Shown here in pieces: positions 25,204 through 33,914 of a DNA stretch of 64,000 bases. Location: NCBI RefSeq assembly GCF_015864575.1, contig NZ_JADYWW010000001.1, positions 1,573,719 through 1,637,718 on the forward strand, written 5' to 3'. The notes beneath the pieces are model-generated. The model searched no databases. It was not told the origin of the DNA and saw nothing but the letters and a program-made list of their open reading frames with translations. The DNA comes from Salinibacterium sp. SWN248. GTDB taxonomy: Bacteria; Actinomycetota; Actinomycetes; Actinomycetales; Microbacteriaceae. Position 1 is the first letter of the stretch, and every line of letters begins with the position of its first letter. The position numbers were made by a program, and so were the translations under genes.

Positions 25204-28200
25204 ATGGCATTCCACGACGACGTTGACGACGCGAACGATGCGAACGACAAAACGTCTTCAGAGCATGAGTTCGAACTACCCTTTCCGAAGCCCGCAACCG
25301 GCACATCTCCCGGTGCGGACTCGGCGAATGACACGACCGCTGACGGTCTTGTCGACCTGAGCGAAGCATCCACTGACGGCATTTTCAATCTGGATGCTGC
25401 GCTCAATGCAGACACGTCCGTGCCGGTTGCGCCGCCCGCAGACTCTGTCGCACCGCCGGCGCCGCCCGTTGGCGCCTCAGGATTTGCGCCCATCGACCTC
25501 AACGAAGAGTTCCAGCGCTCTGACGTCGCAGATGCGCTCGACCAGGGAATGCCTCCTTGGGCCATGGCGCCCGCTCCTGATCCCACCCAGGCTGTTTCGC
25601 AGCTCGATGCTCCGAGTGATGCAGATTCCGAGCACGCCGCCGCACCGTCGGCAGCCGATGACAACGATGACGACGACCCCTACCAAATTCCTGCTGATTA
25701 CACGACGCCAGATTTCTTCGCGTCCCGTATTTCTCGCCGACGCACTCCAGAAGAAATGGAAGCCCACGCTGCGGCAGTAGACGCTGAAAGCGACGCATTG
25801 GCTACTGCTCTTGCCGCTGGCGAGGCGGCAGCTGCCGGTGAGAGCGCAACTGCTCCGACTGAGCCTGCGCCGGTCGAATCCGCAGCCGCTCAATCAGCAG
25901 CCGCTCAGTCCGCACCGGATGATTCCGCAGCAACCGAATCTGCCCCCGTTGAATCTGCGCCGCTCGATGCTGCGCCGCTCGATGCTGCGCCGCTCGATGC
26001 TGCGCCGCTCGATGCTGCGCCAGTCGCACCTGAGCCGCTCGCGTCAGAATCGGTCGAGCCAGCCCCCGTTTCTGCTGACGCCATTGCGCCTGCCGCGGAC
26101 GAGTTCGACGAAGATCTTGGTGCGTTCGATCTTGGCGCTACCGAGGGCGCAGATGACTCCGAAGAGTTCAGCTTCGAATCGCTCTTTGCAACGCAGGAAC
26201 CAGAAGCAGCTGCGCCTCACGCGCCCGCTGAAGACGCACCGTCCGGTGACACACACTGGGCAGAAGTTTCTCCTGTCGCGGGCGACAGCTCCGATTCAAT
26301 TTCAGCCGAATCGGATGCGCCCGCTAACCACATCTGGAAGCTCGGGCCGCTTGAGCCCAACGTTCAGGGCTCCACTCCCGCACCGGCTCCCGTAGAGGAG
26401 CAGGCTGCGGCAGAGGCGCCTCTTCCTGTGGAAGAAGTCATCGACGGTGCCCCCATGTGGAATCTCGACGGCAAGGATGCTCCGCCCGTTGTCGACGCAC
26501 CTAGCCTGAATAGCGACGGTTTCCTTTCGCTCGATGAGGTTCTCGCTCCCGACCCCGACGTTTCGGATACCACGAGCGAGGCTTCTGTGCCCGCAGCTGA
26601 AGAGGTCGCGCCGCAGGAAGACGCGACGGACTCAACTCTTGCCGATGCCGATTCGAGCTCACCTGCTGATGACGACGCTGAAGCAAGCGAACTCGCCAGC
26701 GCCCCGTCCGCAGCGAGCGTTTCGGCTTTCGACCTGGATGCTGCGTTCCGCGAAGCCGCCGTTCCTGAGCCCTCTGCTGAGAACTCCACGAGCGAATACC
26801 TCGCACCGCCCACGCCTGAGTCCGCGATCGAGCCTGAGTATGTTGCGGCGCCAGCGGTTCCGGCAGATTCAGCGGCCGCAGACGAACCAGCGTCGACGAC
26901 GGAGCCCGAGACGATCGAGGCCGTTGAAGACGTGACCGAAGCGGTTGCCGAAGAGCCTCTCGACGTGTTCTTCCCCGCCCCGGCCGCAGAGACTGCTCTC
27001 GACGAACCAGCGGAAGTTGGCGCGGTTGAGTCCGCAGTCGCCGAAGCGGACGACACTGTGGAATCCAGCGGCATCGCAGAACCTAGTGAAGTCTCAGAAG
27101 TCACTGACGCGGCCGAAGCAGATTCACCCTTCGCGCGCCGTCAGTCGTTCATCGCACCGTCTGATGAGGAGCCGGCAGCGAATGCTGCGGACGCCGTCGA
27201 AACTTTCGAGAGTGTGGCACCCACGACTGAATCAGCAGCTCCCGTCGCAGAAATTCCTGATGTCGTTGCTCCCGTAAATTTCGCTGCTGATGCTGTCGAA
27301 CCGGCGTTCGTTTCAGAACCGGAAACAGAAGCGGAACCAGAAGCCCAAGCAGAAACCGAAGCAGCGCCTGAGGCAGCCAGTGCTCCTGAGACTGAGATTG
27401 CTTTTGAGGCTGTGACGCTTCCTGAGGCCCCGATCGCCCCGGAGGCAGCTGGCGTTGTCGCTCCCGCGTTTGAGCTCCCGGCCGAGCCCTTCGTCGAGTC
27501 TGTCGAACCTGCCGAACTTGGCGAACCCGTCCAGTCGAACCCAGTGCAGACCGCGCCGTTCGTTTCGAGTTTTGCACCGGAAGCATCCTTCATCCCGGTC
27601 GCGGAGCCAACTCCCGCAGCAGAAGAAAATCCAGCAGCCCCAAACACTCCCGTTGCGGACGAGTCGGCGACTGCGGAAGCACCGGCAGCGAGCGAAGAAC
27701 AGCCTGCAAGTGCAGAAACTGCGACAGCTAACGACGTCCCGACGCCTCCCACCCGCCGTTCGATGGCGGATGAAGATATTCTGAACTGGGCAGACAGCCC
27801 CGAAAACCAGTCAACGGGAACGCTGAGCGTCATTGAGGTTCTCGAAGCTCAGTTGCGATTGCGCGAAGAAGAAGCCCGTGAGTACCGCGAATGGGAAACT
27901 ACATTCCGGTCCCGAGGCGGCCCCGTCGCCGATCAGGTCATCGAGCAAGTTCGGTCCGAATTCTCGGATGTCGTCGACCAGGATGAAGCGCCCTCTGCGG
28001 CTGCGGAGACTCACACGCCAGTCGAGCCCCAGGCAGAGACCGCGGACGTCGACATTGATCAGGCTGCTTCTCACTCCGCTGGAACCGCCAGCGAGACAGC
28101 GGATGCGCCTCCAGTCGTGCCGGAAGAATCGTCCGCCACAGCTGCACCCGCGCCAGCACCTGCTGCGGCCCAATTGCCGTCGTGGGACGTTCCGCCGCCC

Positions 28201-31140
28201 AGCGAGTCGTGGTCGCCTCCCGCGGACTTCGAAGACGAGATCCCCTTTGCTGCTCACGCAGATCCGACCGGGTCGATCACACTTCCTGTTCTAGGCGACG
28301 ACTCTGAGCAGCCGTCTAATGAGCAGCCGTCTGTCGAGCAGCCTGCTGCTCCGGCAGCGGCTACCGAGCCCATTGCCGACCCCGCAGCTTCTTCGTTCGA
28401 TGCCGAGTCCGGCTTTCTTTCCTTGGGCGATGCTCCGGAAGCTCCCGCGGCCGAAACGCCTGATGCTGCCATCATTCCTGAAGCACCGGTAGTTTCCGAA
28501 TCGTTCGCTGCGCCCGAGTTGCCTTTCGCCACACTGCCAGCAGCTGCGCCCGAGGCGCCCGCCGCGCCCGAAGCGACTGACGAGACCGCAGCTCCGGCCC
28601 CCTCTGACGTTCAGGCTGCTCCTGAATTCCCCGCCGACGAGGATGGCGACTACGACGAGGTCGAATTCGCTCCGCCTGCTCTCGTGGAGCCGGACGTCGC
28701 GCCGAGCATTCCGCGCGCGAACCTCGACGAGCATGTCTCGTTCGGTGATTTCGGATTTGCTCCGCCGCCCGCAGACGGCGCATCGGACGAGGTCAACGCT
28801 GAGGCGGCCTCCGCTGAATTCGCTGTCGACTCGGCCGCTGATGAAAGCGACGCACCCTTCGCGTTCGATCTCCAAGCGGACCTGCCGAGCACCGCAGCAT
28901 CGACGCCTGCTGAGGCGCCGATTGAAACCGAGCAGGACTCCGCAGAAACGACTGCTGTGGCCTCCGAGCCGGTGTCGGAATCTGTTCCCGACGATTCTGC
29001 AGCAGCGACCGCCACAACGGAGGGTGCTGCAGCTTTCAGCTTCGCCTCGACCGAGACTCCGAAGTACGTCGCATCGGAACCGATCAGCTTTGATGACCTG
29101 CTGAAGACCGATGACATCGTGGATGCTGACGTCGATTCCGACGCCGATGAAGCGGATGTTGATCCATTGCAGGCGCTCCTCGCGAACGCCGCACCGCCTC
29201 TCCATGGTGACCCGCTCTCTGAAGTTCAAACTGGCTCGATGCCCATTGCCCAAGCCGCATTTGAAGCGGACGAGTCTGAAACGGATGACGCTGTTGACGA
29301 CAGCGACCGCCTTTCGTACCCGACAGAGCTGTCCACCGCCGCATTCAGCGCCGGAGTGAGCGCTGCGCCAATCGACAACGCTGCGCCAATCGACAACGCT
29401 GGCGCCGAGAACGTTCACGCTGATAACGCCGACGACGAAATTCCCTTTGCCGCCGGGGCGGCAGGTGCTGCGCTTCTTGGTGGCGCTGCCGTTGCTGGTG
29501 CTTCGCTTGCGTCGCAGCCGGCACCAACGGGCGCTCCGGCACCTCTCGCTGCACCACCAATCACTGAATCAAGCGCGGCTGCGCCAGCGCCAATAGATTC
29601 AATGCCTCAGCCAGTTGCTCATTCAACGTCGGTAGTTGCTCAGCAGCCGCTCGGTCTTGATGAGGTCGCTCCTACGGCGCAGCGCGTCTTCAGCCTTGAG
29701 GAGAGTGGCCTGGAGCCGACTCCGGTTGATCGCCGCATCGGTCACGCCGCACGTCTCTTCTGGCTGTGGTTTGCTGCCAACTCGTCCATCGTGAGCCTCG
29801 GTCTCGGTGCAGCGGTGTTCGCTGTGGGGATGAGCCTTCGCCAGTCGATCGTCGCTATCCTCGCGGGTGTCGCGCTGTCCTTCATTCCCTTGGGCCTCAC
29901 GACTCTTGCGGGCAAGCGCAGTGGCCAGCCAACCATGGTTGTCTCGCGGTCGACGTTCGGGCTCCTCGGCAATATCGCTCCGTCGGTGGTTGCCTTAGTG
30001 GCACGACTCTTCTGGGGCGCTGTGCTCTTGTGGGTCTTGGCTTCTTCGGTCGCCATTGTGCTGATCGGCTCCGACCTCAACGGTGGTCTTGGTGACCGAC
30101 AGTTGCTTCTCATCGCATTGGCGCTGTCGTTCCTGATCGCGCTGGTAATCGCTTTCGCCGGTTACCCGCTGTTTGCGCGCATCCAATTGATTCTGAGCAT
30201 CATCTCGGGTGTGCTGATTGTGGGCCTCATCGGCTTCACGGCGCAGTACATCGACGTTTCGCAGGCGCTCACCACTCCCGACGGTTCGTGGCTGCTGACA
30301 GTCACCGGCGCCGTCTTGGTGTTCAGCTTCCTTGGTTTGGTGTGGGCCTATAGCGGTGCAGATATTGCCCGTTACCAGCGCCCGTCCTCGAGCGGTCCAG
30401 CGTCGATGTTGTCTGCCACCTTTGGTGCAGCACTTCCCGCCTTCGTTCTCATCGCCTACGGTGCGCTTCTTGCGGCTTCAGACCCTGCAATTGCTCGCGG
30501 CTTCCTCGCTTCGCCACTCGACACCCTGCTGCTCTTGCTGCCGAGCTGGTACCCGATTCCGTTGCTGCTTGCTGCTGCACTGAGCTTGCTCTCGGGCATC
30601 ACGTTGAGCCTCTACTCCGGTGGTTTCGCCCTCCAGGCAATTGGAGTGCGGGTGCCGCGTCAGTGGTCAATCGTCATCGTTGCGGTCGTGCTCGGTGCTC
30701 TCGGCATCCTCTTCGCCTTCGGCATCGATGGTGGAATCAACGAACTGTTCCGGGATGTCGCAACCACGCTTGCGGTTCCCACCGCTGCGTGGGCGGGCAT
30801 CTTTGCTTCGGAGACGATGATTCGCACTCGCAAGCTCGACAGCGCTGGGCTGCTTGCTCGCGGTGGAGTGTATGCCGATGTCCGCTGGGTCAACCTCGGT
30901 GCCTACATCGTGATCTCGGTGATCGGCTTCGCTCTCACGAGCGCAACGATCAGCTGGCTTTCGTGGCAGGGGTACGGCTTTACGGCACTCGGCATTGATC
31001 TGAGTTCTGACCTCGCCGGCACCGACCTTGGTGTGCTCGTCGCGCTTGGCCTCGGAATCCTGACGCCCCTGGTGGCAGGTATTCCAGCGATTCGTCGTCA
31101 AGAGGCCGAGCAGCCTGAGCGCGCACCGCGTCCCGCCTAG
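25204..31140 (+). CDS. NCS1-type permease fused to a ~1,500-residue acidic disordered N-terminal region
   Basis: A 1978-residue protein. The C-terminal ~480 residues (from about 1497) are a purine/cytosine-type (NCS1) transporter: ESGLEPTPVDRRIGHAARLF followed by WLWFAANSSIVSLGLG is the NCS1 entry motif, and about 11-12 hydrophobic segments follow. Everything before it is Ala/Pro/Glu/Asp/Ser-rich, acidic and low in complexity. Exceptions are a helical, coiled-coil-like island at about 854-925 (LSVIEVLEAQLRLREEEARE) and many short aromatic-acidic motifs (FNLDAAL 61-67, IDLNEEF 97-103, FDLDAAF 509-515, EIPFAA at 1012-1017 and 1412-1417). No stop or frameshift interrupts the frame. ATG at 25204 with TTAGGA 5 nt upstream; a TTG at 25198 is less likely. 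NCS1 proteins are normally 400-550 residues. The substrate is unknown and the tail's role is not established. Confidence 0.85.
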   Translation: MAFHDDVDDANDANDKTSSEHEFELPFPKPATGTSPGADSANDTTADGLVDLSEASTDGIFNLDAALNADTSVPVAPPADSVAPPAPPVGASGFAPIDLNEEFQRSDVADALDQGMPPWAMAPAPDPTQAVSQLDAPSDADSEHAAAPSAADDNDDDDPYQIPADYTTPDFFASRISRRRTPEEMEAHAAAVDAESDALATALAAGEAAAAGESATAPTEPAPVESAAAQSAAAQSAPDDSAATESAPVESAPLDAAPLDAAPLDAAPLDAAPVAPEPLASESVEPAPVSADAIAPAADEFDEDLGAFDLGATEGADDSEEFSFESLFATQEPEAAAPHAPAEDAPSGDTHWAEVSPVAGDSSDSISAESDAPANHIWKLGPLEPNVQGSTPAPAPVEEQAAAEAPLPVEEVIDGAPMWNLDGKDAPPVVDAPSLNSDGFLSLDEVLAPDPDVSDTTSEASVPAAEEVAPQEDATDSTLADADSSSPADDDAEASELASAPSAASVSAFDLDAAFREAAVPEPSAENSTSEYLAPPTPESAIEPEYVAAPAVPADSAAADEPASTTEPETIEAVEDVTEAVAEEPLDVFFPAPAAETALDEPAEVGAVESAVAEADDTVESSGIAEPSEVSEVTDAAEADSPFARRQSFIAPSDEEPAANAADAVETFESVAPTTESAAPVAEIPDVVAPVNFAADAVEPAFVSEPETEAEPEAQAETEAAPEAASAPETEIAFEAVTLPEAPIAPEAAGVVAPAFELPAEPFVESVEPAELGEPVQSNPVQTAPFVSSFAPEASFIPVAEPTPAAEENPAAPNTPVADESATAEAPAASEEQPASAETATANDVPTPPTRRSMADEDILNWADSPENQSTGTLSVIEVLEAQLRLREEEAREYREWETTFRSRGGPVADQVIEQVRSEFSDVVDQDEAPSAAAETHTPVEPQAETADVDIDQAASHSAGTASETADAPPVVPEESSATAAPAPAPAAAQLPSWDVPPPSESWSPPADFEDEIPFAAHADPTGSITLPVLGDDSEQPSNEQPSVEQPAAPAAATEPIADPAASSFDAESGFLSLGDAPEAPAAETPDAAIIPEAPVVSESFAAPELPFATLPAAAPEAPAAPEATDETAAPAPSDVQAAPEFPADEDGDYDEVEFAPPALVEPDVAPSIPRANLDEHVSFGDFGFAPPPADGASDEVNAEAASAEFAVDSAADESDAPFAFDLQADLPSTAASTPAEAPIETEQDSAETTAVASEPVSESVPDDSAAATATTEGAAAFSFASTETPKYVASEPISFDDLLKTDDIVDADVDSDADEADVDPLQALLANAAPPLHGDPLSEVQTGSMPIAQAAFEADESETDDAVDDSDRLSYPTELSTAAFSAGVSAAPIDNAAPIDNAGAENVHADNADDEIPFAAGAAGAALLGGAAVAGASLASQPAPTGAPAPLAAPPITESSAAAPAPIDSMPQPVAHSTSVVAQQPLGLDEVAPTAQRVFSLEESGLEPTPVDRRIGHAARLFWLWFAANSSIVSLGLGAAVFAVGMSLRQSIVAILAGVALSFIPLGLTTLAGKRSGQPTMVVSRSTFGLLGNIAPSVVALVARLFWGAVLLWVLASSVAIVLIGSDLNGGLGDRQLLLIALALSFLIALVIAFAGYPLFARIQLILSIISGVLIVGLIGFTAQYIDVSQALTTPDGSWLLTVTGAVLVFSFLGLVWAYSGADIARYQRPSSSGPASMLSATFGAALPAFVLIAYGALLAASDPAIARGFLASPLDTLLLLLPSWYPIPLLLAAALSLLSGITLSLYSGGFALQAIGVRVPRQWSIVIVAVVLGALGILFAFGIDGGINELFRDVATTLAVPTAAWAGIFASETMIRTRKLDSAGLLARGGVYADVRWVNLGAYIVISVIGFALTSATISWLSWQGYGFTALGIDLSSDLAGTDLGVLVALGLGILTPLVAGIPAIRRQEAEQPERAPRPA
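25957..26016 (+). repeat. Four perfect 15-bp tandem repeats inside the permease gene
   Basis: GCGCCGCTCGATGCT occurs four times without change (25957-25971, 25972-25986, 25987-26001, 26002-26016), encoding repeated APLDA. In-frame units of five codons mean copy-number change would alter tail length without breaking the gene. Confidence 0.95.
29361..29396 (+). repeat. Duplicated 18-bp unit inside the permease gene
   Basis: CGCTGCGCCAATCGACAA occurs at 29361-29378 and again, unchanged, at 29379-29396, encoding two copies of AAPIDN near the end of the disordered region. Confidence 0.95.
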
Positions 31141-31149
31141 ACTGATCGC

Positions 31150-31968
31150 GTGTCTACTACTGTCGCTCATGTCCTTGCCGCGGCCGAACGGCTCTGGCCT
31201 GCATCCGGTGCCGAGTCGTGGGATGCGGTGGGGTTAGTCGCGGGAGACCTCGACGCCCCGGTGTCTACGATCTCTTTCGCGGTCGACGCGGTCATCGACA
31301 CCGTCGACGAGGCTATTGCTGGTGGTGCGGACATGCTCATTACGCACCATCCGTTGCTCCTGCGCGGGGTCACATCCATAGCGAGCGACCGCTACAAAGG
31401 AGCGGTGCTCACCAAGCTTGTGCGTGCTGAGTGCGCTCTGTTGGCCGCACACACGAACGCGGATGTCGTAGAAACCGGAACGTCAGGTCGCTTCGCCTCC
31501 AAGCTGGGCTTGTCGTCGATCGCCCCCATCGTCGCCGGTCAGACTCCCGATCGCGGCATTGGCCGCACGGGGCAACTGCCGGAGCCGATGACCCTCGGTC
31601 GTCTCGCTCGCCTGATCGCGGAGATTCTCCCGCCCACGGCTACCGGCGTTCGTGTTGCTGGTGATTTTGAGCAACTCGTTCAATCGGTGGCGTTGTGTGG
31701 GGGAGCGGGTGACGCATACTTGAACGAGCCTGCCGTGTTGGCGTCGGATGTCTACATCACGAGTGATCTGCGGCATCATCCGGCTTCTGAAGCTCGTGAG
31801 AATGCTCGGCTCCTGAATGGCCCGGCGTTGATCGATGTCTCGCATTGGGCGAGTGAATGGTTGTGGCTCGACGCTGCAGCCGAAGAGTTGCGGGCATTGC
31901 TGCCAGACGTAACGATTACGGTGAGCGAATTGCGCACCGATCCTTGGGATTTTGCGGTTGTGCAGTAA
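31150..31968 (+). CDS. Nif3-like dinuclear metal centre protein
   Basis: A 272-residue member of the NIF3/YqfO family, hexameric proteins with two metal ions per subunit (GTP cyclohydrolase I type 2/NIF3). Metal-binding residues are visible in ITHHPLLL (about residue 60), AHTNAD (about 102) and the C-terminal SHWASEW. SWDAVGLVAGD is the usual start. GTG start 9 nt after the permease gene's stop codon, so it may be co-transcribed with it. The biochemical role of the family remains unclear. Confidence 0.9.
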   Translation: MSTTVAHVLAAAERLWPASGAESWDAVGLVAGDLDAPVSTISFAVDAVIDTVDEAIAGGADMLITHHPLLLRGVTSIASDRYKGAVLTKLVRAECALLAAHTNADVVETGTSGRFASKLGLSSIAPIVAGQTPDRGIGRTGQLPEPMTLGRLARLIAEILPPTATGVRVAGDFEQLVQSVALCGGAGDAYLNEPAVLASDVYITSDLRHHPASEARENARLLNGPALIDVSHWASEWLWLDAAAEELRALLPDVTITVSELRTDPWDFAVVQ

Positions 31969-31992
31969 GCACACCGGTATACAGAGAGAAAC

Positions 31993-32739
31993 ATGACTAT
32001 GGCATTGACCGCTAGCCCCGCTGATCAGGCGCTGCTCCTCGACCTGCAGGCCTTTGACACGAAGATTGCCCAGTTGGAGCACCGTGCCAAGAAGCTTCCT
32101 GAGCACGAGAAACTTACCGAACTGAAGCAGCACCGCGACAAGCTTCAGTTGACGATGCTGGAAGAGCGTGGCATCAAAGAAGACATCGAGCTCGAAATGA
32201 GCCGCGTTGAGTCGGATGTCACGGTGGTTGAGGCTCGCATCGCCCGTGATACTTCGCGCCTTGATGCGAGTTCGTCGGCGAAAGATGTTGCTGCGCTTGA
32301 GCAGGAGCTCGCCGCGCTGCGCACCCGTTTGAGCAACCTCGAAGACATTGAGCTAGCCGTCATGGAGAAGCTTGAAACCCAGCAGAAGGTTGTCGACAAT
32401 CTCGCTGAACAGGCGGACAACCTCCGTACCCAGGCCGCCGAGCTCGAAGGCAGCCGCGATGAAGCCCTCGTCGTCATTGAGACGGAGTTGGGCACGACCC
32501 GTACCGGTCGCTCTGCTTTGCAAGCTACGATCCCGGACGATCTTTTGGCGCTCTACGAACGTCAGCGCGAACGTTACGGTGTTGGCGCTTCGCTGTTGCG
32601 CGGGGGAGTTTCGCTGGCATCCGGCGTGAAGCTCCTCGAGAACGAAATGCAAGAGATTCGGGCCGCAGCACCTGACACCGTGATCATGTGTGCCAGTAGT
32701 GAAGGCATTCTTGTTCGCACCAACGAGTCGGGACTCTAA
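31993..32739 (+). CDS. Coiled-coil protein of the C4-type zinc-ribbon family, cysteines lost
   Basis: A 248-residue protein, nearly all helical coiled coil up to about residue 185 (LLDLQAFDTKIAQLEHRAKKL at the start), then a short C-terminal region. In relatives such as mycobacterial Rv2229c the C-terminal region is a zinc ribbon with two CxxC pairs. Here only one cysteine remains (VIMCASSEG); the first pair is replaced by GVSLASG. So the fold outline is kept but the zinc site is not. It follows nif3 by 24 nt and precedes rnpB, the usual order. ATG at 31993; a second ATG lies two codons on. Confidence 0.85.
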   Translation: MTMALTASPADQALLLDLQAFDTKIAQLEHRAKKLPEHEKLTELKQHRDKLQLTMLEERGIKEDIELEMSRVESDVTVVEARIARDTSRLDASSSAKDVAALEQELAALRTRLSNLEDIELAVMEKLETQQKVVDNLAEQADNLRTQAAELEGSRDEALVVIETELGTTRTGRSALQATIPDDLLALYERQRERYGVGASLLRGGVSLASGVKLLENEMQEIRAAAPDTVIMCASSEGILVRTNESGL

Positions 32740-32768
32740 CCGCTCGCTGAACGCTAAGCTTGGCAGTT

Positions 32769-33143
32769 GAATGGGTCGGCAAGACGGTCGCGTTATCCGC
32801 AAGGGTACCGAGGAACGTCCGGGCTCCGCAGAGCAGGATGGTGGGTAACACCCACCCGGGGCAACCCGCGAGAACAGTGCAACAGAAAGCAGACCGCCAC
32901 AGACTTCGGTCTGGGGTAAGGGTGAAACGGTGGTGTAAGAGACCACCAGCGGCCGCGGTGACTCGGCCGGCTAGGTAAACCTCGTCCGGAGCAAGATCAG
33001 ACAGAAGACGCTAAGGCTGCTCGCCAAGTCTTCGGGTAGATCGCTAGAGGTGTGCGGCAACGTACATCGTAGATAGATGACCGTCCAGCACGAGATTTCG
33101 GTCTCGTGTGAACAGAACCCGGCGTACTAGCCGGCCCATTCCT
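32769..33143 (+). ncRNA. rnpB: RNase P RNA, bacterial class A
   Basis: All hallmark segments of the tRNA-processing ribozyme are present in order: GAGGAACGTCCGGGCTCC (CR-I), the GGGTGAAACGGTGGTGTAAG block, CCACCAGC, AGATAGATGACCGTCC (CR-V side) and ACAGAACCCGGCGTA. The 5' GAATGGGTCGGC pairs with the 3' GCCGGCCCATTC to close P1, which sets the ends to within a few bases. Short open frames over this region are not genes. Confidence 0.96.
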
Positions 33144-33201
33144 CAGTCTGAATGTGAGCGTCAGGCTCAGCCAGACTCGCCCGTGCAATCGCCGAGTGCC
33201 T

Positions 33202-33912
33202 CTAGACGACGCCCGAAGTGCCCAAAAGCGTACCGATGAGGAACGTGGTGGCGAGGGCGAGCGCTCCACCGATCACAATCCGCAGCGTTGGTCGCACCCA
33301 GCTGTTGCCGCCAACACGTGCCGACAGCGCCCCGGTGATCACCAGTGCTGTCAAGACGGCGATGAAGGTCGCTAGGACCCGGATGGGTTCTGGTGCCAGC
33401 AGGATGGCGGCGAGCGGCAGCACTCCACCGATCGTGAACGCGAGCGCAGATGCCCCGGCTGCTTGCCAGGGGCTCACGACGGCATGTTCGGTGATGCCTA
33501 GCTCCGCTTCGAGGTGGGCCGCTAAAACGTCGTGTTCGGTGAGCTCCTCTGCCACGCGTTGCGCTGTTTCTGCGCTGATTCCTTTAGCGCGGTAGATGGC
33601 CGCGAGCTCGGCGAGTTCCTCCTCCGGCATCTCGGCGAGTTCTCGTCGCTCTTTCTCGATGAGTGCCCGCTGGCTATCGCTCTGGCTGCTCACGGAAACA
33701 TATTCTCCCAAGGCCATCGAGATGGCGCCACCGACGAGGCCGGCGACTCCCGCGGTGATCAGGGGAGCGATGGCGGATGTCGCACCAGCGACGCCGACAA
33801 CGATTGCAGCAACAGAGACAATGCCATCGTTCGCGCCAAGAACCCCCGCGCGGAGCCAGTTCAGGCGCCCAGCGATGTCGCCGGAATGGGGTTCATTCGT
33901 GTGAAAGCTCAT
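33202..33912 (-). CDS. VIT1/CCC1-family metal transporter
   Basis: A 236-residue membrane protein of the VIT family, which move Fe2+ or Mn2+ out of the cytosol. The first membrane segment carries GANDGIVSVAAIVVG, the family hallmark, and ALGEYVSVSSQSD follows. A charged helical insert (about 85-150, rich in Glu, the cytosolic metal-binding domain) separates two N-terminal from three C-terminal segments. The gene follows ppgK by 2 nt and is probably in an operon with it. Confidence 0.9.
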   Translation of the reverse strand: MSFHTNEPHSGDIAGRLNWLRAGVLGANDGIVSVAAIVVGVAGATSAIAPLITAGVAGLVGGAISMALGEYVSVSSQSDSQRALIEKERRELAEMPEEELAELAAIYRAKGISAETAQRVAEELTEHDVLAAHLEAELGITEHAVVSPWQAAGASALAFTIGGVLPLAAILLAPEPIRVLATFIAVLTALVITGALSARVGGNSWVRPTLRIVIGGALALATTFLIGTLLGTSGVV

Positions 33913-33914
33913 GG

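Noticed and set aside
24879-25226. 115-codon frame between the decarboxylase and the permease gene
   Set aside because: No recognisable family, no ribosome site and overlap with the permease start; composition not clearly coding.
25957-26016. CRISPR-like tandem repeats
   Set aside because: 15-bp units have no spacers and are in-frame codon repeats within a long gene.
26364-27104. Ser/Ala-rich 246-codon frame antisense to the permease tail, and similar ones at 27141-27833 and 28291-29418
   Set aside because: Mirror images of the Ala/Glu codon bias in the sense strand; the sense frame continues without break into a clear transporter.
32760-33269. Short frames on both strands around 32.8-33.2 kb
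   Set aside because: They lie over rnpB, whose conserved segments and closing helix explain the sequence.
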